Assembly: GCF_009729055.1 (NCBI RefSeq) | Contig: NZ_CP045484.1 | Span: 2,366,872-2,430,871 of the forward strand | Source: Sulfurisphaera ohwakuensis | GTDB lineage: Archaea > Thermoproteota > Thermoprotei_A > Sulfolobales > Sulfolobaceae | Reading direction: 5' to 3' | DNA length: 64,000 bases | In this document: one piece after another, positions 1-9,517 of the stretch | Layout: the number at the start of each line of letters is the position of its first letter | How positions within the stretch are numbered: the stretch's first letter is position 1 | Notes under the pieces: model-generated | What the model saw: the letters and a program-made list of their open reading frames with translations, nothing else | Databases searched by the model: none | Told to the model about the DNA's origin: nothing | Made by a program: the position numbers and the translations under genes

Positions 1-103
1 ATTTTCATATATATTGGTTTGGTTTTTTATTAAAATATAAGATTTATGAAGAAAAAGTAGTAAAATTTATAAATTATTATTCATTTTAATTAGTTGATCA
101 GTT

Positions 104-250
104 ATGTTATTCATCATGGCTTCAACTATCGCACCTCCGTCTAGTATTCCTTTTGAAGATGCGTTTGGTTTTCTACTTGCTGGTCTAGCTATAATTGCTG
201 GTGTAGTCTTTTACTTATTAATAAGGAAAAAGATAGTAAATATTTTTTGA
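104..250 (+). CDS. small single-span membrane peptide upstream of oxidase genes
   Basis: An open frame of 48 residues with an acidic and proline-rich start (IAPPSSIPFEDAF) followed by one hydrophobic segment of about 20 residues (LLAGLAIIAGVVFYLLI) and a basic tail RKKIVNIF, so the C terminus should be cytoplasmic. A TATA-like stretch (tttataaa, about 67-74) lies some 30 nt upstream. It sits 134 nt before the subunit II gene of a heme-copper oxidase in the same direction. Sulfolobales oxidase clusters commonly include very small hydrophobic subunits (SoxD, DoxE), so an accessory role is inferred, not shown. An internal ATG at 116 is an alternative start. Confidence 0.5.
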   Translation: MLFIMASTIAPPSSIPFEDAFGFLLAGLAIIAGVVFYLLIRKKIVNIF

Positions 251-383
251 GCTGAGTATAGTTTGCTTCTTTTTTTATATTTTTAGTTAAATGAATTATA
301 TTATTTAAAAGTAATATCATTCAATATCATTTATACTAAGAAAAACTTTTAAACCAATATATGTATTTAAATTTTGAAGTAAG

Positions 384-923
384 ATGAGTGAGCATAAAAG
401 AGATTGGGAGAAAATATGGTTTATAGTAATGTTGATTCTGGTTGCTGCTTTTACTGGTTATAGTTATTTTAGCGTCATAAATGGTTCTGCTGCAACTTAT
501 AGATATGGTTTACCATTGGGAAGTGGTGTCCCTAAACCATTGCCTAACGGAACTATAGTAATTTATATGCTAGGTGTACAATGGGCTTGGGAGCCTATGA
601 ATGCTACTGAAATAATTTATTTGCCTAACGGGACCATGGAGAATATAAGTGTAACTTCTACAGTTATAACTTATGTTAATGGTTTTCCAGCTATTAAAGT
701 TGAACCAGGGCAACCAATACTATTAATTCTTTATAGTAATAATGTAATGCACGCCTTCTATCTTAGACTACCTCATGGACCACAGAATTGGAATATTGTA
801 CCGGGTGTTAACAGTTATGCTTTCTTTTATGCTCCAATGACTCCTGGTAATTACACGTTCCATTGTGCAGAGTATTGTGGTATTGGTCATTCTTACATGT
901 ATGGTTATTTGTGGGTGATGTAA
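384..923 (+). CDS. heme-copper oxidase subunit II with CuA site
   Basis: Subunit II of a terminal oxidase, 179 residues. One N-terminal membrane anchor (residues 11-30) is followed by an extracytoplasmic cupredoxin domain. The complete binuclear CuA ligand set is visible: His123 (NVMHAF), then C161-x-E163-x-C165-x3-H169-x2-M172. A WAW motif near residue 67-69 matches the aromatic electron-entry patch of the family. Possession of CuA distinguishes it from SoxA of the S. acidocaldarius aa3 quinol oxidase, which lacks these ligands, and suggests a copper protein or cytochrome donor. It is followed after one base by the subunit I gene, so the two are cotranscribed. N-glycosylation sequons (NGT, NIS, NYT) fit an outward-facing domain. 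Confidence 0.9.
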   Translation: MSEHKRDWEKIWFIVMLILVAAFTGYSYFSVINGSAATYRYGLPLGSGVPKPLPNGTIVIYMLGVQWAWEPMNATEIIYLPNGTMENISVTSTVITYVNGFPAIKVEPGQPILLILYSNNVMHAFYLRLPHGPQNWNIVPGVNSYAFFYAPMTPGNYTFHCAEYCGIGHSYMYGYLWVM

Positions 924-924
924 G

Positions 925-2499
925 ATGGTGAAGTTATATCCTAAAACAAGTTTAGGTATGGCTTTAGTATATATTTCTGGAGCAATATCATGGCTTATTG
1001 TAATGGGAATTGCTGCTTTATGGTTTAGGACAATTTTATTAAATCCTCATACGAATCCTACCGTGGGATATGCTATTTCTCCACTTTATTACTTCTTAGT
1101 TACTCTTCACGGAATGTCTGCGATGTACATAATTGTTGAAGATCTAGCACTAGGAATATTTGCTTATGCATTGTATAAGAGTGGAATGTCTGTAGTTCAT
1201 TTCAGAACACTTACTGCCTTATTCTGGGTTTTAAATTTAGCACCTATAGTAACTTTTGCTGGAGGTCCAATAACTGGTTGGTATATGTATCCTCCTTTAG
1301 CGTTGCAAACTCAATCATGGCTTAACTATCACACAGATGCATTAATAGGAATGGCATACTTCTTCCTATTCATAAATTCTGTAGCTGCTATATTAGCGTC
1401 ATTGTTCATGTTTATTGACGCTATAAAGACAAGACCAAAAGAGGGTAAAATACCAATCTTTGCCTCTTATGCTATGATGTTTGCCGGTGCTCTAATCTTC
1501 TTAACAGAACCAGCATTAGCTGCTGGAGAATTATGGTATACATTATACTTCTGGGCTAATGTTCCAGTTAACCCATTAACGTGGGTAGTTTTATTCTGGT
1601 TCTTTGGCCATCCAGTAGTTTATTATGTACCATTTACAGTATTTGGCGGTTTATATGCATTAATTCCGCAGTATGCTGGAAGGCCATTATATAGTGAAAG
1701 GTGGGCTAGGTGGAACATAATTTTGCTGTTTACTTTTAGTATGTTAGCCTGGGTTCATCACTTACAAACATTCCCATTACCAGTGTATATAAGAGCATTT
1801 ATTACACCAACTACATTAATCTTAGCCGCAGGATCTGGTTTAACAGTATTGAATTTAGCTTTAACAATATTTTACAGTCCAACTGGATATAACTATAAGG
1901 ATCCAGTAGGTTTTGCTGCCCTAATAGCATACATAGGTTTTATATTAGCTGGGTTACAAGCATTGATTCTTCCAATAAATATAACTAATGTAATTGTCCA
2001 CAACACTTATTATGTAGTTGGGCATTTCCATTTGATGATTTGGACAATAATTATAGTTGGTAGTGTAGCAATAATCCTAGATATGTTAAGAAATCAAGTA
2101 GGTGCTAAATTAGACTTCTCTTCGTTAGGTAGAGGGTTCTTATTTGCAGGTCTATCTATGTGGACTGTTGGTGCACTCTTGACTGGCTATACAATGAGTT
2201 ATGCTGGCTATTTAGGGTTAATAAGGAGATGGGACGCATATCCGATTAAGTTCTTGCCATTTATGGATGTTATGACTTATGGTGCTATGATTATGGGATT
2301 GAGTTTTGTGTTTATTGCACTACCAATTGTTTTAACAATGATTAGAGTGGGAATCCCAATATTCTGGACCCCAACTACTGGTGTTGCAGCATCTCCTGGA
2401 ATAACAATGAATACTCAGCCACCTAGTTCTGGAACACCTTCAATTACTAAAGAAGTAAGTGCAAGTGATATGAATAATAAGGTAACAAAGTTAAAATAA
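925..2499 (+). CDS. heme-copper oxidase subunit I (B-type)
   Basis: Catalytic subunit of the O2-reducing, proton-pumping oxidase; 524 residues with about 12-13 membrane spans, the usual size for an unfused subunit I (not the I-III fusion of SoxM). All metal ligands are visible: H62 (LHGMSAM) for low-spin heme, H229 with Y233 (GHPVVYY) and H278-H279 (WVHHL) for CuB, H359 (VHN) region, H367 and H369 (GHFHLM) for the two hemes. The HPEVY glutamate is replaced by valine, as in B-type enzymes that lack the D-channel Glu. The last ~50 residues are hydrophilic and Ser/Thr/Pro rich. No subunit III gene follows. Could be a quinol or a CuA-fed oxidase; the CuA-bearing partner favours the latter. Confidence 0.92.
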   Translation: MVKLYPKTSLGMALVYISGAISWLIVMGIAALWFRTILLNPHTNPTVGYAISPLYYFLVTLHGMSAMYIIVEDLALGIFAYALYKSGMSVVHFRTLTALFWVLNLAPIVTFAGGPITGWYMYPPLALQTQSWLNYHTDALIGMAYFFLFINSVAAILASLFMFIDAIKTRPKEGKIPIFASYAMMFAGALIFLTEPALAAGELWYTLYFWANVPVNPLTWVVLFWFFGHPVVYYVPFTVFGGLYALIPQYAGRPLYSERWARWNIILLFTFSMLAWVHHLQTFPLPVYIRAFITPTTLILAAGSGLTVLNLALTIFYSPTGYNYKDPVGFAALIAYIGFILAGLQALILPINITNVIVHNTYYVVGHFHLMIWTIIIVGSVAIILDMLRNQVGAKLDFSSLGRGFLFAGLSMWTVGALLTGYTMSYAGYLGLIRRWDAYPIKFLPFMDVMTYGAMIMGLSFVFIALPIVLTMIRVGIPIFWTPTTGVAASPGITMNTQPPSSGTPSITKEVSASDMNNKVTKLK

Positions 2500-2506
2500 A
2501 TTGATC

Positions 2507-2519
2507 TTTTTTTTCTTTT
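2507..2519 (+). terminator. T-run terminator after oxidase subunit I
   Basis: Eight T followed by C and four more T, starting 7 nt after the subunit I stop codon. Sulfolobales terminate at such pyrimidine-rich T runs. The next gene has its own TATA box (tttttaaat, about 2545-2553). Confidence 0.55.
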
Positions 2520-2574
2520 AATCTGCTTTTCTTTTGAAAGTAAATTTTTAAATCCTCTAACCCAAAATATTTTT

Positions 2575-3135
2575 ATGATAAAGTATTCAGGCATGAGAAA
2601 CTGGAAAGACTTGGTAGTTCCTACAGTATTTATTTTGGCTTTTGTTAACCCTTACGTCGAGTCCTTACAATACTACAATCCATTAGTTTATATGTTAGAT
2701 CATTATGCATTATACGCTGCTGGTGTACTAGTAGGTTATAAATTCTTTAAAGGTTCTATAATATCATTTATTCTTGGTATTATTCCAGCCGGATTCTGGC
2801 ATATTCCATTATTTTTTGCATTAGGAGCTGCTTTTCCATTATATAGAGGTTTATCAGAAGCAACACTATTTTTAGGCGGTATTCTTGCGGGTTCTTATAT
2901 TCCTAAAATGTCATTAACATTTAAGATAGGTGCGTTAGGAATCTATATGTTTGCAGATTCTTTACTTAGTATATTCTTTGTTTTAGGTTATCCTCAGTAT
3001 TCTAATGTGGACTTTAAGTTCTTAGCATGGGGTAATGGTATACTTCCATTTGTAGGGGTTGAAATGTTTATTGTTATGAATATTGTACTGGTTTATTCGC
3101 TTTATAAACTATTAAAAAATATTTCCCTTTTTTAA
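2575..3135 (+). CDS. DUF1404-like membrane protein next to oxidase
   Basis: A 186-residue, very hydrophobic protein with about five or six membrane spans. Conserved-looking polar positions are few: VNPYVE, DHYALY, FWHIP. This resembles the DUF1404 family, small membrane proteins that in Sulfolobales are often coded near terminal oxidase genes; I recognise the pattern only approximately. The ATG lies about 25 nt after a TATA-like tttttaaat, so it is probably a leaderless separate transcript. A T run at 3151-3157 follows. Role unknown; association with oxidase assembly is inference from position. Confidence 0.6.
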   Translation: MIKYSGMRNWKDLVVPTVFILAFVNPYVESLQYYNPLVYMLDHYALYAAGVLVGYKFFKGSIISFILGIIPAGFWHIPLFFALGAAFPLYRGLSEATLFLGGILAGSYIPKMSLTFKIGALGIYMFADSLLSIFFVLGYPQYSNVDFKFLAWGNGILPFVGVEMFIVMNIVLVYSLYKLLKNISLF

Positions 3136-3312
3136 AAGTTGATATACTCTTTTTTTGATCTATGAAGTAGGTAATAGCTATCGTATATAATTGAGCGAAA
3201 GAATTATATTAGACTTTTTTCTAATCTAGGTTCCGTATAGTTCGATTTATTGACTTTAAATTTACGATAGTACTAGTTCTAATTTAGATAAATAAGTTCC
3301 GAATTTAGTGTA

Positions 3313-3684
3313 TTAACCTTCTCCTTTTATTCTTTCTAATATGGCTTGGAAACTTGAATATATTATTTCTTTTATGCTAACTTCCCTTAATTCGGGCGAA
3401 TCTAAAGTGTCATGAACATTCGAAATCAGAATATTTATGTTCGCTTTTTTAAGTATCATATATGAAGGATAACACAATGATCCATGCGGTGCTATAACTT
3501 TGTCTGCTTTCAACTTTACACATTCTTTAGCTACACTTGGTCTTTTTGCTTTTGAATGAAGGGCTGGATTATCTTCTTTATAAATTATTTCTTTAGTGTT
3601 TTCATCTAAGAGTATTAGGTATCTAGCCTTAGAAAACTCTTCTAACGTTTTTAGATCGTCTAGTACAGTTGTACACGTAATCAT
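3313..3684 (-). CDS. NifX/dinitrogenase-cofactor-family-like protein
   Basis: A 123-residue soluble protein. It contains the pattern KADKVIAPHGSLCYPSYMIL, reminiscent of the RNase H-like NifX/NifB C-terminal fold, in which a loop after a beta strand (vI....g.ga...L...gI.v) is typical. One cysteine lies in that loop (GSLCYP). It overlaps the upstream gene by 4 bp (ATGA), so the pair is translationally coupled. No nif genes are nearby, so a nitrogenase role is not implied. Family assignment is weak. Confidence 0.5.
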   Translation of the reverse strand: MITCTTVLDDLKTLEEFSKARYLILLDENTKEIIYKEDNPALHSKAKRPSVAKECVKLKADKVIAPHGSLCYPSYMILKKANINILISNVHDTLDSPELREVSIKEIIYSSFQAILERIKGEG

Positions 3685-4766
3685 TTTTCACAAGACTCCT
3701 TTATTTTTCTATTTCCAGTTATTATAATAACTTCGTGTTCCTTATCTAGATTTTTCAGTAATTGTATAATTCTATCGATCTCTTCCTCTACTAAATACTC
3801 CTCTGGGTATTCTATCACTATAAGAGCTTTTCCTTTAATTGTAGAAAGCTCAGCATCTATTAAGGCTAAGGACTTCACCGAAGGGGGAGCTTTGTATATA
3901 CTTTCATTACTCCAATACAGTATTCCATTTTCGTTTTTAACGCCAGCTGAAAATAGGGATTTGAAGTTTTTTATTCCTTCTTTCACTCTTTGTATCGCAA
4001 AGATACATTTATCTGAAAACAGTTGAACTATTTCCTCATCAGATAATGCTGATTCAGATGCATTAAGTAATAATGCTCTGTTACTTGGTATGTAAATAAA
4101 GTCTTTTATTCCAGTTTTTATCTCAAACTCTTCTCTTTCTCTTAGTAATACGGGTTCTATCATACTTTCTATTAAGTTTTCCCCTATTTCGTCTAGCTGT
4201 GACTGTGAAATTAAGGACTTTTGGTTAACTTCCCTAGCTGTTACCTGAAGAAGTTTATTTATTTCTTCCTCATTCACGTTCTTAGAAACTCCCTTATTTT
4301 CTATCTTAAGAGAGAGATCGAGAGTTGCTGTCAGTTTTTTATTTTCAATTTTTAGTCTTGCTTTTAATTCAAAATTCTTAATTCCTGTAAGTTGAAAAAG
4401 ATCAATAGTTACGCTTGACTCTATATTTTCATTAAAATTAGTTTGAGTCTCTATTTTTACGGGCTGTCGTAATGATATTTCACTATTTTTCCATAATAAC
4501 GGTAATGAGGTATTTATTTTGTTAATAAGAGATGGTAAAGCATAATTGGGATTAATCATTCTAAAATTGAGCTCTCTCATAATAGAGGATAATTCAAAAA
4601 TTGTAAAGTAAAGATCTCTGAGTTTTTCTGAGTTCTCTCTCTGCAATTTGAAATTTAAGTCAAATGCTAGCTTCTTTTTGTAGTTCGAAAATCCAATAGG
4701 ATCTAGTATGTAATATTGTTTAATTTCATCTGTTAAATCCTTATATCCATAAATAACTCTACACAT
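3681..4766 (-). CDS. ATPase-like protein lacking a P-loop
   Basis: A 361-residue protein with no confident family. The C-terminal part resembles the second half of an ABC/AAA_15-type ATPase: IYIPSNRALLL near residue 227, a Walker-B-like strand KALIVIEYPEEYL near 314, and a following strand EVIIITGNRK near 345 where a switch/H-loop would sit. No Walker A (GxxxxGKS/T) is present anywhere, and the N terminus begins directly with GYKDL. A middle section of beta-prone sequence (residues 95-165) is rich in Lys/Glu/Asn. Either the P-loop was lost and the protein is a non-hydrolysing derivative, or the resemblance is superficial. Coupled by 4 bp overlap to the NifX-like gene downstream. Confidence 0.6.
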   Translation of the reverse strand: MCRVIYGYKDLTDEIKQYYILDPIGFSNYKKKLAFDLNFKLQRENSEKLRDLYFTIFELSSIMRELNFRMINPNYALPSLINKINTSLPLLWKNSEISLRQPVKIETQTNFNENIESSVTIDLFQLTGIKNFELKARLKIENKKLTATLDLSLKIENKGVSKNVNEEEINKLLQVTAREVNQKSLISQSQLDEIGENLIESMIEPVLLREREEFEIKTGIKDFIYIPSNRALLLNASESALSDEEIVQLFSDKCIFAIQRVKEGIKNFKSLFSAGVKNENGILYWSNESIYKAPPSVKSLALIDAELSTIKGKALIVIEYPEEYLVEEEIDRIIQLLKNLDKEHEVIIITGNRKIKESCEK

Positions 4767-4814
4767 AATATATTAACCAGTTTCGTTATATAAAAATTAA
4801 TTTTAATAAATTTT

Positions 4815-5990
4815 TTAACTACTTGTAGCTTTCCTTTTTTCCTTTAATAGCCTATAATAGATGTACCCTCCAATTGCTTGTAATATACCACCACTTAATT
4901 CTGGTAATGGTATCCATGTTTCTAAAAGATAACCACTTAATCCACTACTTAATTGTGCTATTCTAGTTGATATTCCTTGAAGGCTTGTAGCTGTTCCATA
5001 ATCCTCTTCTGATACACCTCTAACATTTATTGCTGTCCTATTTGGTGCTCCAATACCAGCATTTAGTCCCCTTAATGCATAAAGTGCTGAAGCTAAATAA
5101 AACCATGGTGAGAACGCAATTCCGATTAAAAGTACTCCGTTCAAAACTCTAGTTATAGACGCAATCTTGAGTGTATCAAACTTTATTCTAGTTGCTAAAA
5201 ATGAACCTATGGAAGTTAATGCATAAGAGAATGTGAAGACTAAGCCTATTTCAAAATCATTTGCGTGATAAGCTATCTTGAACCATAGTGGTAGAAGTGG
5301 TATTGCTAATCCTATCCCAGCACCGGTTACTGCATTAGATGCTATTACCCTTAAAATATAATTAAGGCTAGATTTTTTCATTATCTTAGTAGTCTTTTTA
5401 GGTCTTTGAGCTTCTTCTACAAAAACTAATGATATAACAGATACAAATAGAAGCAAAGAAGAGATACCGAATATAAATCTATAATCTTCTAAGGATGAAA
5501 AAGGTAAGAATTGCTTTATAGATATTAAAAGACTTCCTATAATACTCGCAGCAGATGCGGCAGAGCTAATTAATCCAAGTCTTTTTACCCTTTCTTTTTC
5601 GTCTCTCCAATTAGAGGCAATCAATGCAGAGATTCCTGGGCTCCACATTCCTCTTAATCCACCAGAAGCACCTCCACCTATTCCAGTAATAATCAGCAGA
5701 GGTATGATTAGCTTTACGCTAGTTACAACAGCTAATAATGCAGTTCCAATAAGGGGAAGTAGATCACCAATTATTAAGCTTTTTTTATAACCTATTCTAT
5801 CACCAAGCATTCCAAGTCCGAAAGATAATGATGCATAAAATCCTACAACTCCAAAAACTATTAACCCAATTGTTACTGGAGATAAACCTAAAAGTGAGAG
5901 GTACAAAGGTATTGATAAACTTACGTAAATTAAACTTATACTTCTTGTAACTCTAGAAATTAAAAGAAATTTAAAAGTTCTATCAGTCAT
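4815..5990 (-). CDS. MFS transporter
   Basis: A 391-residue major facilitator with 12 predicted spans. The inter-helix 2/3 signature is seen as GLGMLGDRIGYKKSL and the cytoplasmic central loop is basic (EEAQRPKKTTKIMKKS). Substrate cannot be read from sequence. It stands alone, transcribed away from the radical SAM gene at 6151. The N terminus MTDRTFKFLLISRVTRS is short and basic, consistent with the chosen ATG. Confidence 0.85.
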   Translation of the reverse strand: MTDRTFKFLLISRVTRSISLIYVSLSIPLYLSLLGLSPVTIGLIVFGVVGFYASLSFGLGMLGDRIGYKKSLIIGDLLPLIGTALLAVVTSVKLIIPLLIITGIGGGASGGLRGMWSPGISALIASNWRDEKERVKRLGLISSAASAASIIGSLLISIKQFLPFSSLEDYRFIFGISSLLLFVSVISLVFVEEAQRPKKTTKIMKKSSLNYILRVIASNAVTGAGIGLAIPLLPLWFKIAYHANDFEIGLVFTFSYALTSIGSFLATRIKFDTLKIASITRVLNGVLLIGIAFSPWFYLASALYALRGLNAGIGAPNRTAINVRGVSEEDYGTATSLQGISTRIAQLSSGLSGYLLETWIPLPELSGGILQAIGGYIYYRLLKEKRKATSS

Positions 5991-6150
5991 ATATACCTAA
6001 TTATTGATATTCCTTTTTTGTCATAAATTTCTTTTTATAAATTAGGATACAAATGACACTAAACAACATATTTTCAACATGATAATTTGAACTTTTAGTA
6101 ATTCTTTCAAAGAAAGGTTTATTTGGATCCGAACAAAACATATATATTTG

Positions 6151-7740
6151 ATGAAGAGAGAGTGGGATGTCATTTTAACCGCAGATAGAGGTTCGTTTAC
6201 TGATTATGGAGGCTCTAGTGTATTAGGTTATGTAGCTTGTATGCCATATAGGCTAGTACCTAGGTTCTTTATGGATAGATTCTTTACACCTCCAATTAAA
6301 GTTGATAAAGACGGCAAAGCTATATATGCACCTTATGCCCTAAGAAAGGTTGAAGCGTCTTTACTCTCTCATGGTTTTAATGTAGCAGTAATTCCACCAG
6401 ACTATTTAGAAAAATCTGTAAGTGAAAAAACTAAAGTTTTGGGTTTAACTGTTCATGACCCGTTTGGTTTAAACCCAGTATCATTCAAACTCTCTATGCT
6501 TTTTGGCGGAGGTGCAACATGGACTGCCAAGTTCTTTGAAGAACTTGGGGAAGAAGTCAAAAAGTTAAAGGCTAAGTATAATTTTAAGGTAATTGTTGGT
6601 GGGCCAGGAGCTTGGGAGTTACTTAATAAAAAGCCTGAGTGGATAGATAACATCTTTATTGGTGAGGCCGAAGTTACATTACCAGAAGTTGTAAAGAAGC
6701 TAATGGATGGTGAAGAAGTCCCTACAATTGTTAAGGGTAAGGATCCTAAGGTTGACCAAATACCCCCAATAGTTAATCCAGCAAGACTTGGGGAGGTTCA
6801 AATAACTAGAGGTTGTCCTAGAGGTTGTCAGTTTTGTTCTATAACTCCAGAGACTTTTAGGTCTATGCCTCTTGATGTAATTAAGAAAGAAGTTGAGGTT
6901 AATATGAAGGGTGGATGGAATAGGGTTGAATTTATTACTGATGATGTAATGCTTTATGGCTCTCAAAAGTTAAGGACTAATCATGACGCTATCGTTAGGC
7001 TTTTTACTGAAGTTATGAGTATGGGTGTTGATGGTATATGGTGGCCTCATATTTCTGCTCCAGCAGTTAGGGAAAGTCCTAAGACTGTTAAGGCAATGGC
7101 TGAGATTGCGAGGTATAGTTTTGATAGGGCTGTAGCACCTGTAGTGGGATTAGAGACTGGTAGTGTAAAGATTATGGAAAAATATATGAGGGCAAAGGCT
7201 TTTCCGTGGACTCCTAAAGAATGGGCTGATGTTATAATTGATGCCACTGCTATTATGAATGATAACTATATATTTCCGTGCTACACTATGACCATCGGTT
7301 ACCCGGAAGAAACCGATGAAGATGTCCAACAATCTATTAATCTTGTTCAGAAAATAATTGACCATGGATTCATAGCCTGGGTTTTTCCATTACCAGTAAT
7401 TCCTATGGCTACTACAAGAATAAGAGATAATCCTTTTCCCTTCATGGAAAGATTACCTTCAAAATATTGGGATTTACTTTACATTAGCTGGAAGTATAAT
7501 TTCAAAATTACTAGACAATTAATTCCTATATTAACAAGTGGGATAAAGAGTAATATAGTTAAAAGGATTGTGAAAATAATGATTGATAGAGTCTTTGACT
7601 CCATAGATCAAATATTTTATGAATTAAAGGAAACTAAGGGTAAAAAGTCAATGGAGTTTTCAAGTATTAACTTAAACAACACTATTGGTGTTTTAAAATC
7701 TATATATTGGTTAACTAGGTTAGCTTTCAAAAATCAATAA
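6151..7740 (+). CDS. cobalamin-binding-type radical SAM protein
   Basis: A 529-residue class-B-like radical SAM enzyme. The N-terminal ~190 residues form a Rossmann-like B12-binding-type domain (VLGLTVHDPFGLNP, KVIVGGPGAWELL, FIGEAEVTLPEVV). The cluster motif is RGCPRGCQFCS (Cys at about residues 221, 225, 228), followed by a TIM-barrel half with EFITDDVMLYG and VVGLETGS. A TTG precedes the ATG at 6151; ATG is preferred. In Sulfolobales, proteins of this architecture include the GDGT ring synthases GrsA/GrsB and relatives that modify membrane tetraether lipids; equating this gene with one of those is a guess. It is monocistronic with a T run at 7756-7764. Confidence 0.82.
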   Translation: MKREWDVILTADRGSFTDYGGSSVLGYVACMPYRLVPRFFMDRFFTPPIKVDKDGKAIYAPYALRKVEASLLSHGFNVAVIPPDYLEKSVSEKTKVLGLTVHDPFGLNPVSFKLSMLFGGGATWTAKFFEELGEEVKKLKAKYNFKVIVGGPGAWELLNKKPEWIDNIFIGEAEVTLPEVVKKLMDGEEVPTIVKGKDPKVDQIPPIVNPARLGEVQITRGCPRGCQFCSITPETFRSMPLDVIKKEVEVNMKGGWNRVEFITDDVMLYGSQKLRTNHDAIVRLFTEVMSMGVDGIWWPHISAPAVRESPKTVKAMAEIARYSFDRAVAPVVGLETGSVKIMEKYMRAKAFPWTPKEWADVIIDATAIMNDNYIFPCYTMTIGYPEETDEDVQQSINLVQKIIDHGFIAWVFPLPVIPMATTRIRDNPFPFMERLPSKYWDLLYISWKYNFKITRQLIPILTSGIKSNIVKRIVKIMIDRVFDSIDQIFYELKETKGKKSMEFSSINLNNTIGVLKSIYWLTRLAFKNQ

Positions 7741-7802
7741 AATATCAAGATATTTCTCTTTTTTTCAAAAAGTTTATTAACTTACTCTCCTTCTAACTTA
7801 TA

Positions 7803-9182
7803 ATGAATAAATATCAGATATTTTCCGTTGTTATCGGGGTAATGCTTATTTTATCTTCCTCATTTTTCATAGTAATACATCAAATTCATAAAGAACCTTC
7901 CGTTGGTATTCATAGTATAACGACAACTCTTGTAAATAATATGAACCCAACTCCTAACATTACAATACCTAAAATTATACAATCAATACCAGAGAACACC
8001 AAAGGATATTTTGGTAATACTATAATGTTTGAGGGTAATCCACAACACGTTTATTTTACACCCGTCACAACTGGATACTTTTTAATTAATGTTTCTGGTG
8101 CAATAATTGTTCCTCCTTCTATATATAATGATTTACTCTTTGTTACAACTTCTGGACCTATGAATATGTCTTCTAGGAGTTTACCTTATGATATCGGCTG
8201 TGTTTATGCTATAAATATCACTGACGGTGAAATTGTCTGGAGTGATAAATTTCCAAATCAGATTATGACCCAACCTATTACTGTCAACGGCATTCTTATT
8301 GTAGGTTTAGGAAACAACCAGTTTGTTAATTCTACTTTAAGGGGTACCGGAACTAATATGATAGTAGCCTTAAATTCATCTAATGGTAAAATCCTATGGA
8401 ATTATACTACACTAGGAGAAGATATGCCGACTCCAGTTTATTATAAGGGAACGATAATTGAGGCCAATGGTAACGGAGAAGTTTTTGCGTTAAATTTAAC
8501 TAACGGTGAATTGATATGGAGTGATTATATAGGTTCTTACGTGAGTATGAGTTCTCCGTTACTTATTAATAGCGTAATTTATTTTGGTTCTGCTCATCCT
8601 TATATTTTCTGGGCTATAGACGCTGAAAACGGTAAGATCTTATGGTATGATAATTTTTCTGAGAACTTCTCTAGTCTAGGTGGTTTAGATGATTCTTCAC
8701 CAGCATATGCTAACGGTATTGTTGTAACTTCTTTAGCTATTCATTTTCAAAATAATACAATGGAGGAGGCATTAGTCGCTATGAACGCCTATAGTGGTAA
8801 AGTCATTTGGTGGTTAAATGAGGGTATAGCTCCCTTGCCTCCTAATCTTGAATCGCCACCACCAGTAATTTATCATGGCATTGTTTTTCATGATTCGCCA
8901 GTAGGGGTTTTATATGCTGTTAACTTAACAGATGGTAAAGTATTATGGAATTTTACTACTGGTTTTACTACTAGTAATGTTGACATAGTTAAAGGAAGAG
9001 TTTTAATACAGAATCAGCAAGGTATACTTTTTGTACTTTCTATTGAAGGAAAGTTAATAAAGAAGATTTTAACTCCAGTAATGCCAGGTCCGGGTAATAT
9101 ACTAGTTACATTAAATTCAGTAATTTTAGTTGGGGTTAACGGAGTAATTGACTCAATTCCTATTCAATCAATTATGTATTAA
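7803..9182 (+). CDS. membrane-anchored PQQ-like beta-propeller protein
   Basis: A 459-residue protein with one N-terminal hydrophobic anchor (residues 7-26) and an extracytoplasmic body made of repeated propeller blades. At least six copies of the W-motif are visible: DGEIVW, NGKILW, NGELIW, NGKILW, SGKVIW, DGKVLW. Many N-glycosylation sequons (NIT, NMS, NST, NLT) support an outward location. Such repeats occur in PQQ dehydrogenases and in non-catalytic scaffold propellers (BamB-like); catalytic calcium/PQQ ligands were not identified, so enzymatic activity is not claimed. The ATG lies about 26 nt after the TATA-like tttatta, so the gene is leaderless. Confidence 0.8.
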   Translation: MNKYQIFSVVIGVMLILSSSFFIVIHQIHKEPSVGIHSITTTLVNNMNPTPNITIPKIIQSIPENTKGYFGNTIMFEGNPQHVYFTPVTTGYFLINVSGAIIVPPSIYNDLLFVTTSGPMNMSSRSLPYDIGCVYAINITDGEIVWSDKFPNQIMTQPITVNGILIVGLGNNQFVNSTLRGTGTNMIVALNSSNGKILWNYTTLGEDMPTPVYYKGTIIEANGNGEVFALNLTNGELIWSDYIGSYVSMSSPLLINSVIYFGSAHPYIFWAIDAENGKILWYDNFSENFSSLGGLDDSSPAYANGIVVTSLAIHFQNNTMEEALVAMNAYSGKVIWWLNEGIAPLPPNLESPPPVIYHGIVFHDSPVGVLYAVNLTDGKVLWNFTTGFTTSNVDIVKGRVLIQNQQGILFVLSIEGKLIKKILTPVMPGPGNILVTLNSVILVGVNGVIDSIPIQSIMY

Positions 9183-9303
9183 TTTAACTATTCAAGGAAA
9201 TGAAATTTTTTAAAAGTTTTTAATATTACCTTATTAATTTACTAAAAAGTTGAAGGGCGATACATTGCAAAAAGAATTTAAACCCAATTATATAGGTTAG
9301 TGT

Positions 9304-9504
9304 GTGAAACGGATAATAACGTTGTCACTAGAAGATTTGAGTGAAGCTAAAGATAAAGTAAGAAAAGTATTGAAAAAATTGCAATATGAAGACGAGGTCA
9401 TTGTTATTTCAAAGTCAGATATTTCTTATCTTTTTAGGGGTTATAACGTAGAAAAAGAAAAAGATGAAGAAGGTTTATGGATAATTAGAATTAAAAAGAA
9501 TTAG
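9304..9504 (+). CDS. small TusA-like-fold protein without the active cysteine
   Basis: A 66-residue charged protein starting at GTG. The pattern LSLEDLSEAKDKVRKVLKKL...DEVIVISKSDISYLF...GLWIIRIKK recalls the two-layer alpha/beta TusA/SirA sulfur-carrier fold, but it has no cysteine at all, so sulfur transfer is not expected. A TATA-like tttaaac at about 9271-9277 places the transcription start at the GTG. It precedes the amidohydrolase gene by 13 nt and is likely cotranscribed. The family assignment is tentative. Confidence 0.55.
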   Translation: MKRIITLSLEDLSEAKDKVRKVLKKLQYEDEVIVISKSDISYLFRGYNVEKEKDEEGLWIIRIKKN

Positions 9505-9517
9505 TCATATTTCCTAT

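Noticed and set aside
6453-7365. Minus-strand frames inside the radical SAM gene
   Set aside because: Shadows of a strongly supported plus-strand gene, with no motifs, promoter or ribosome site of their own.
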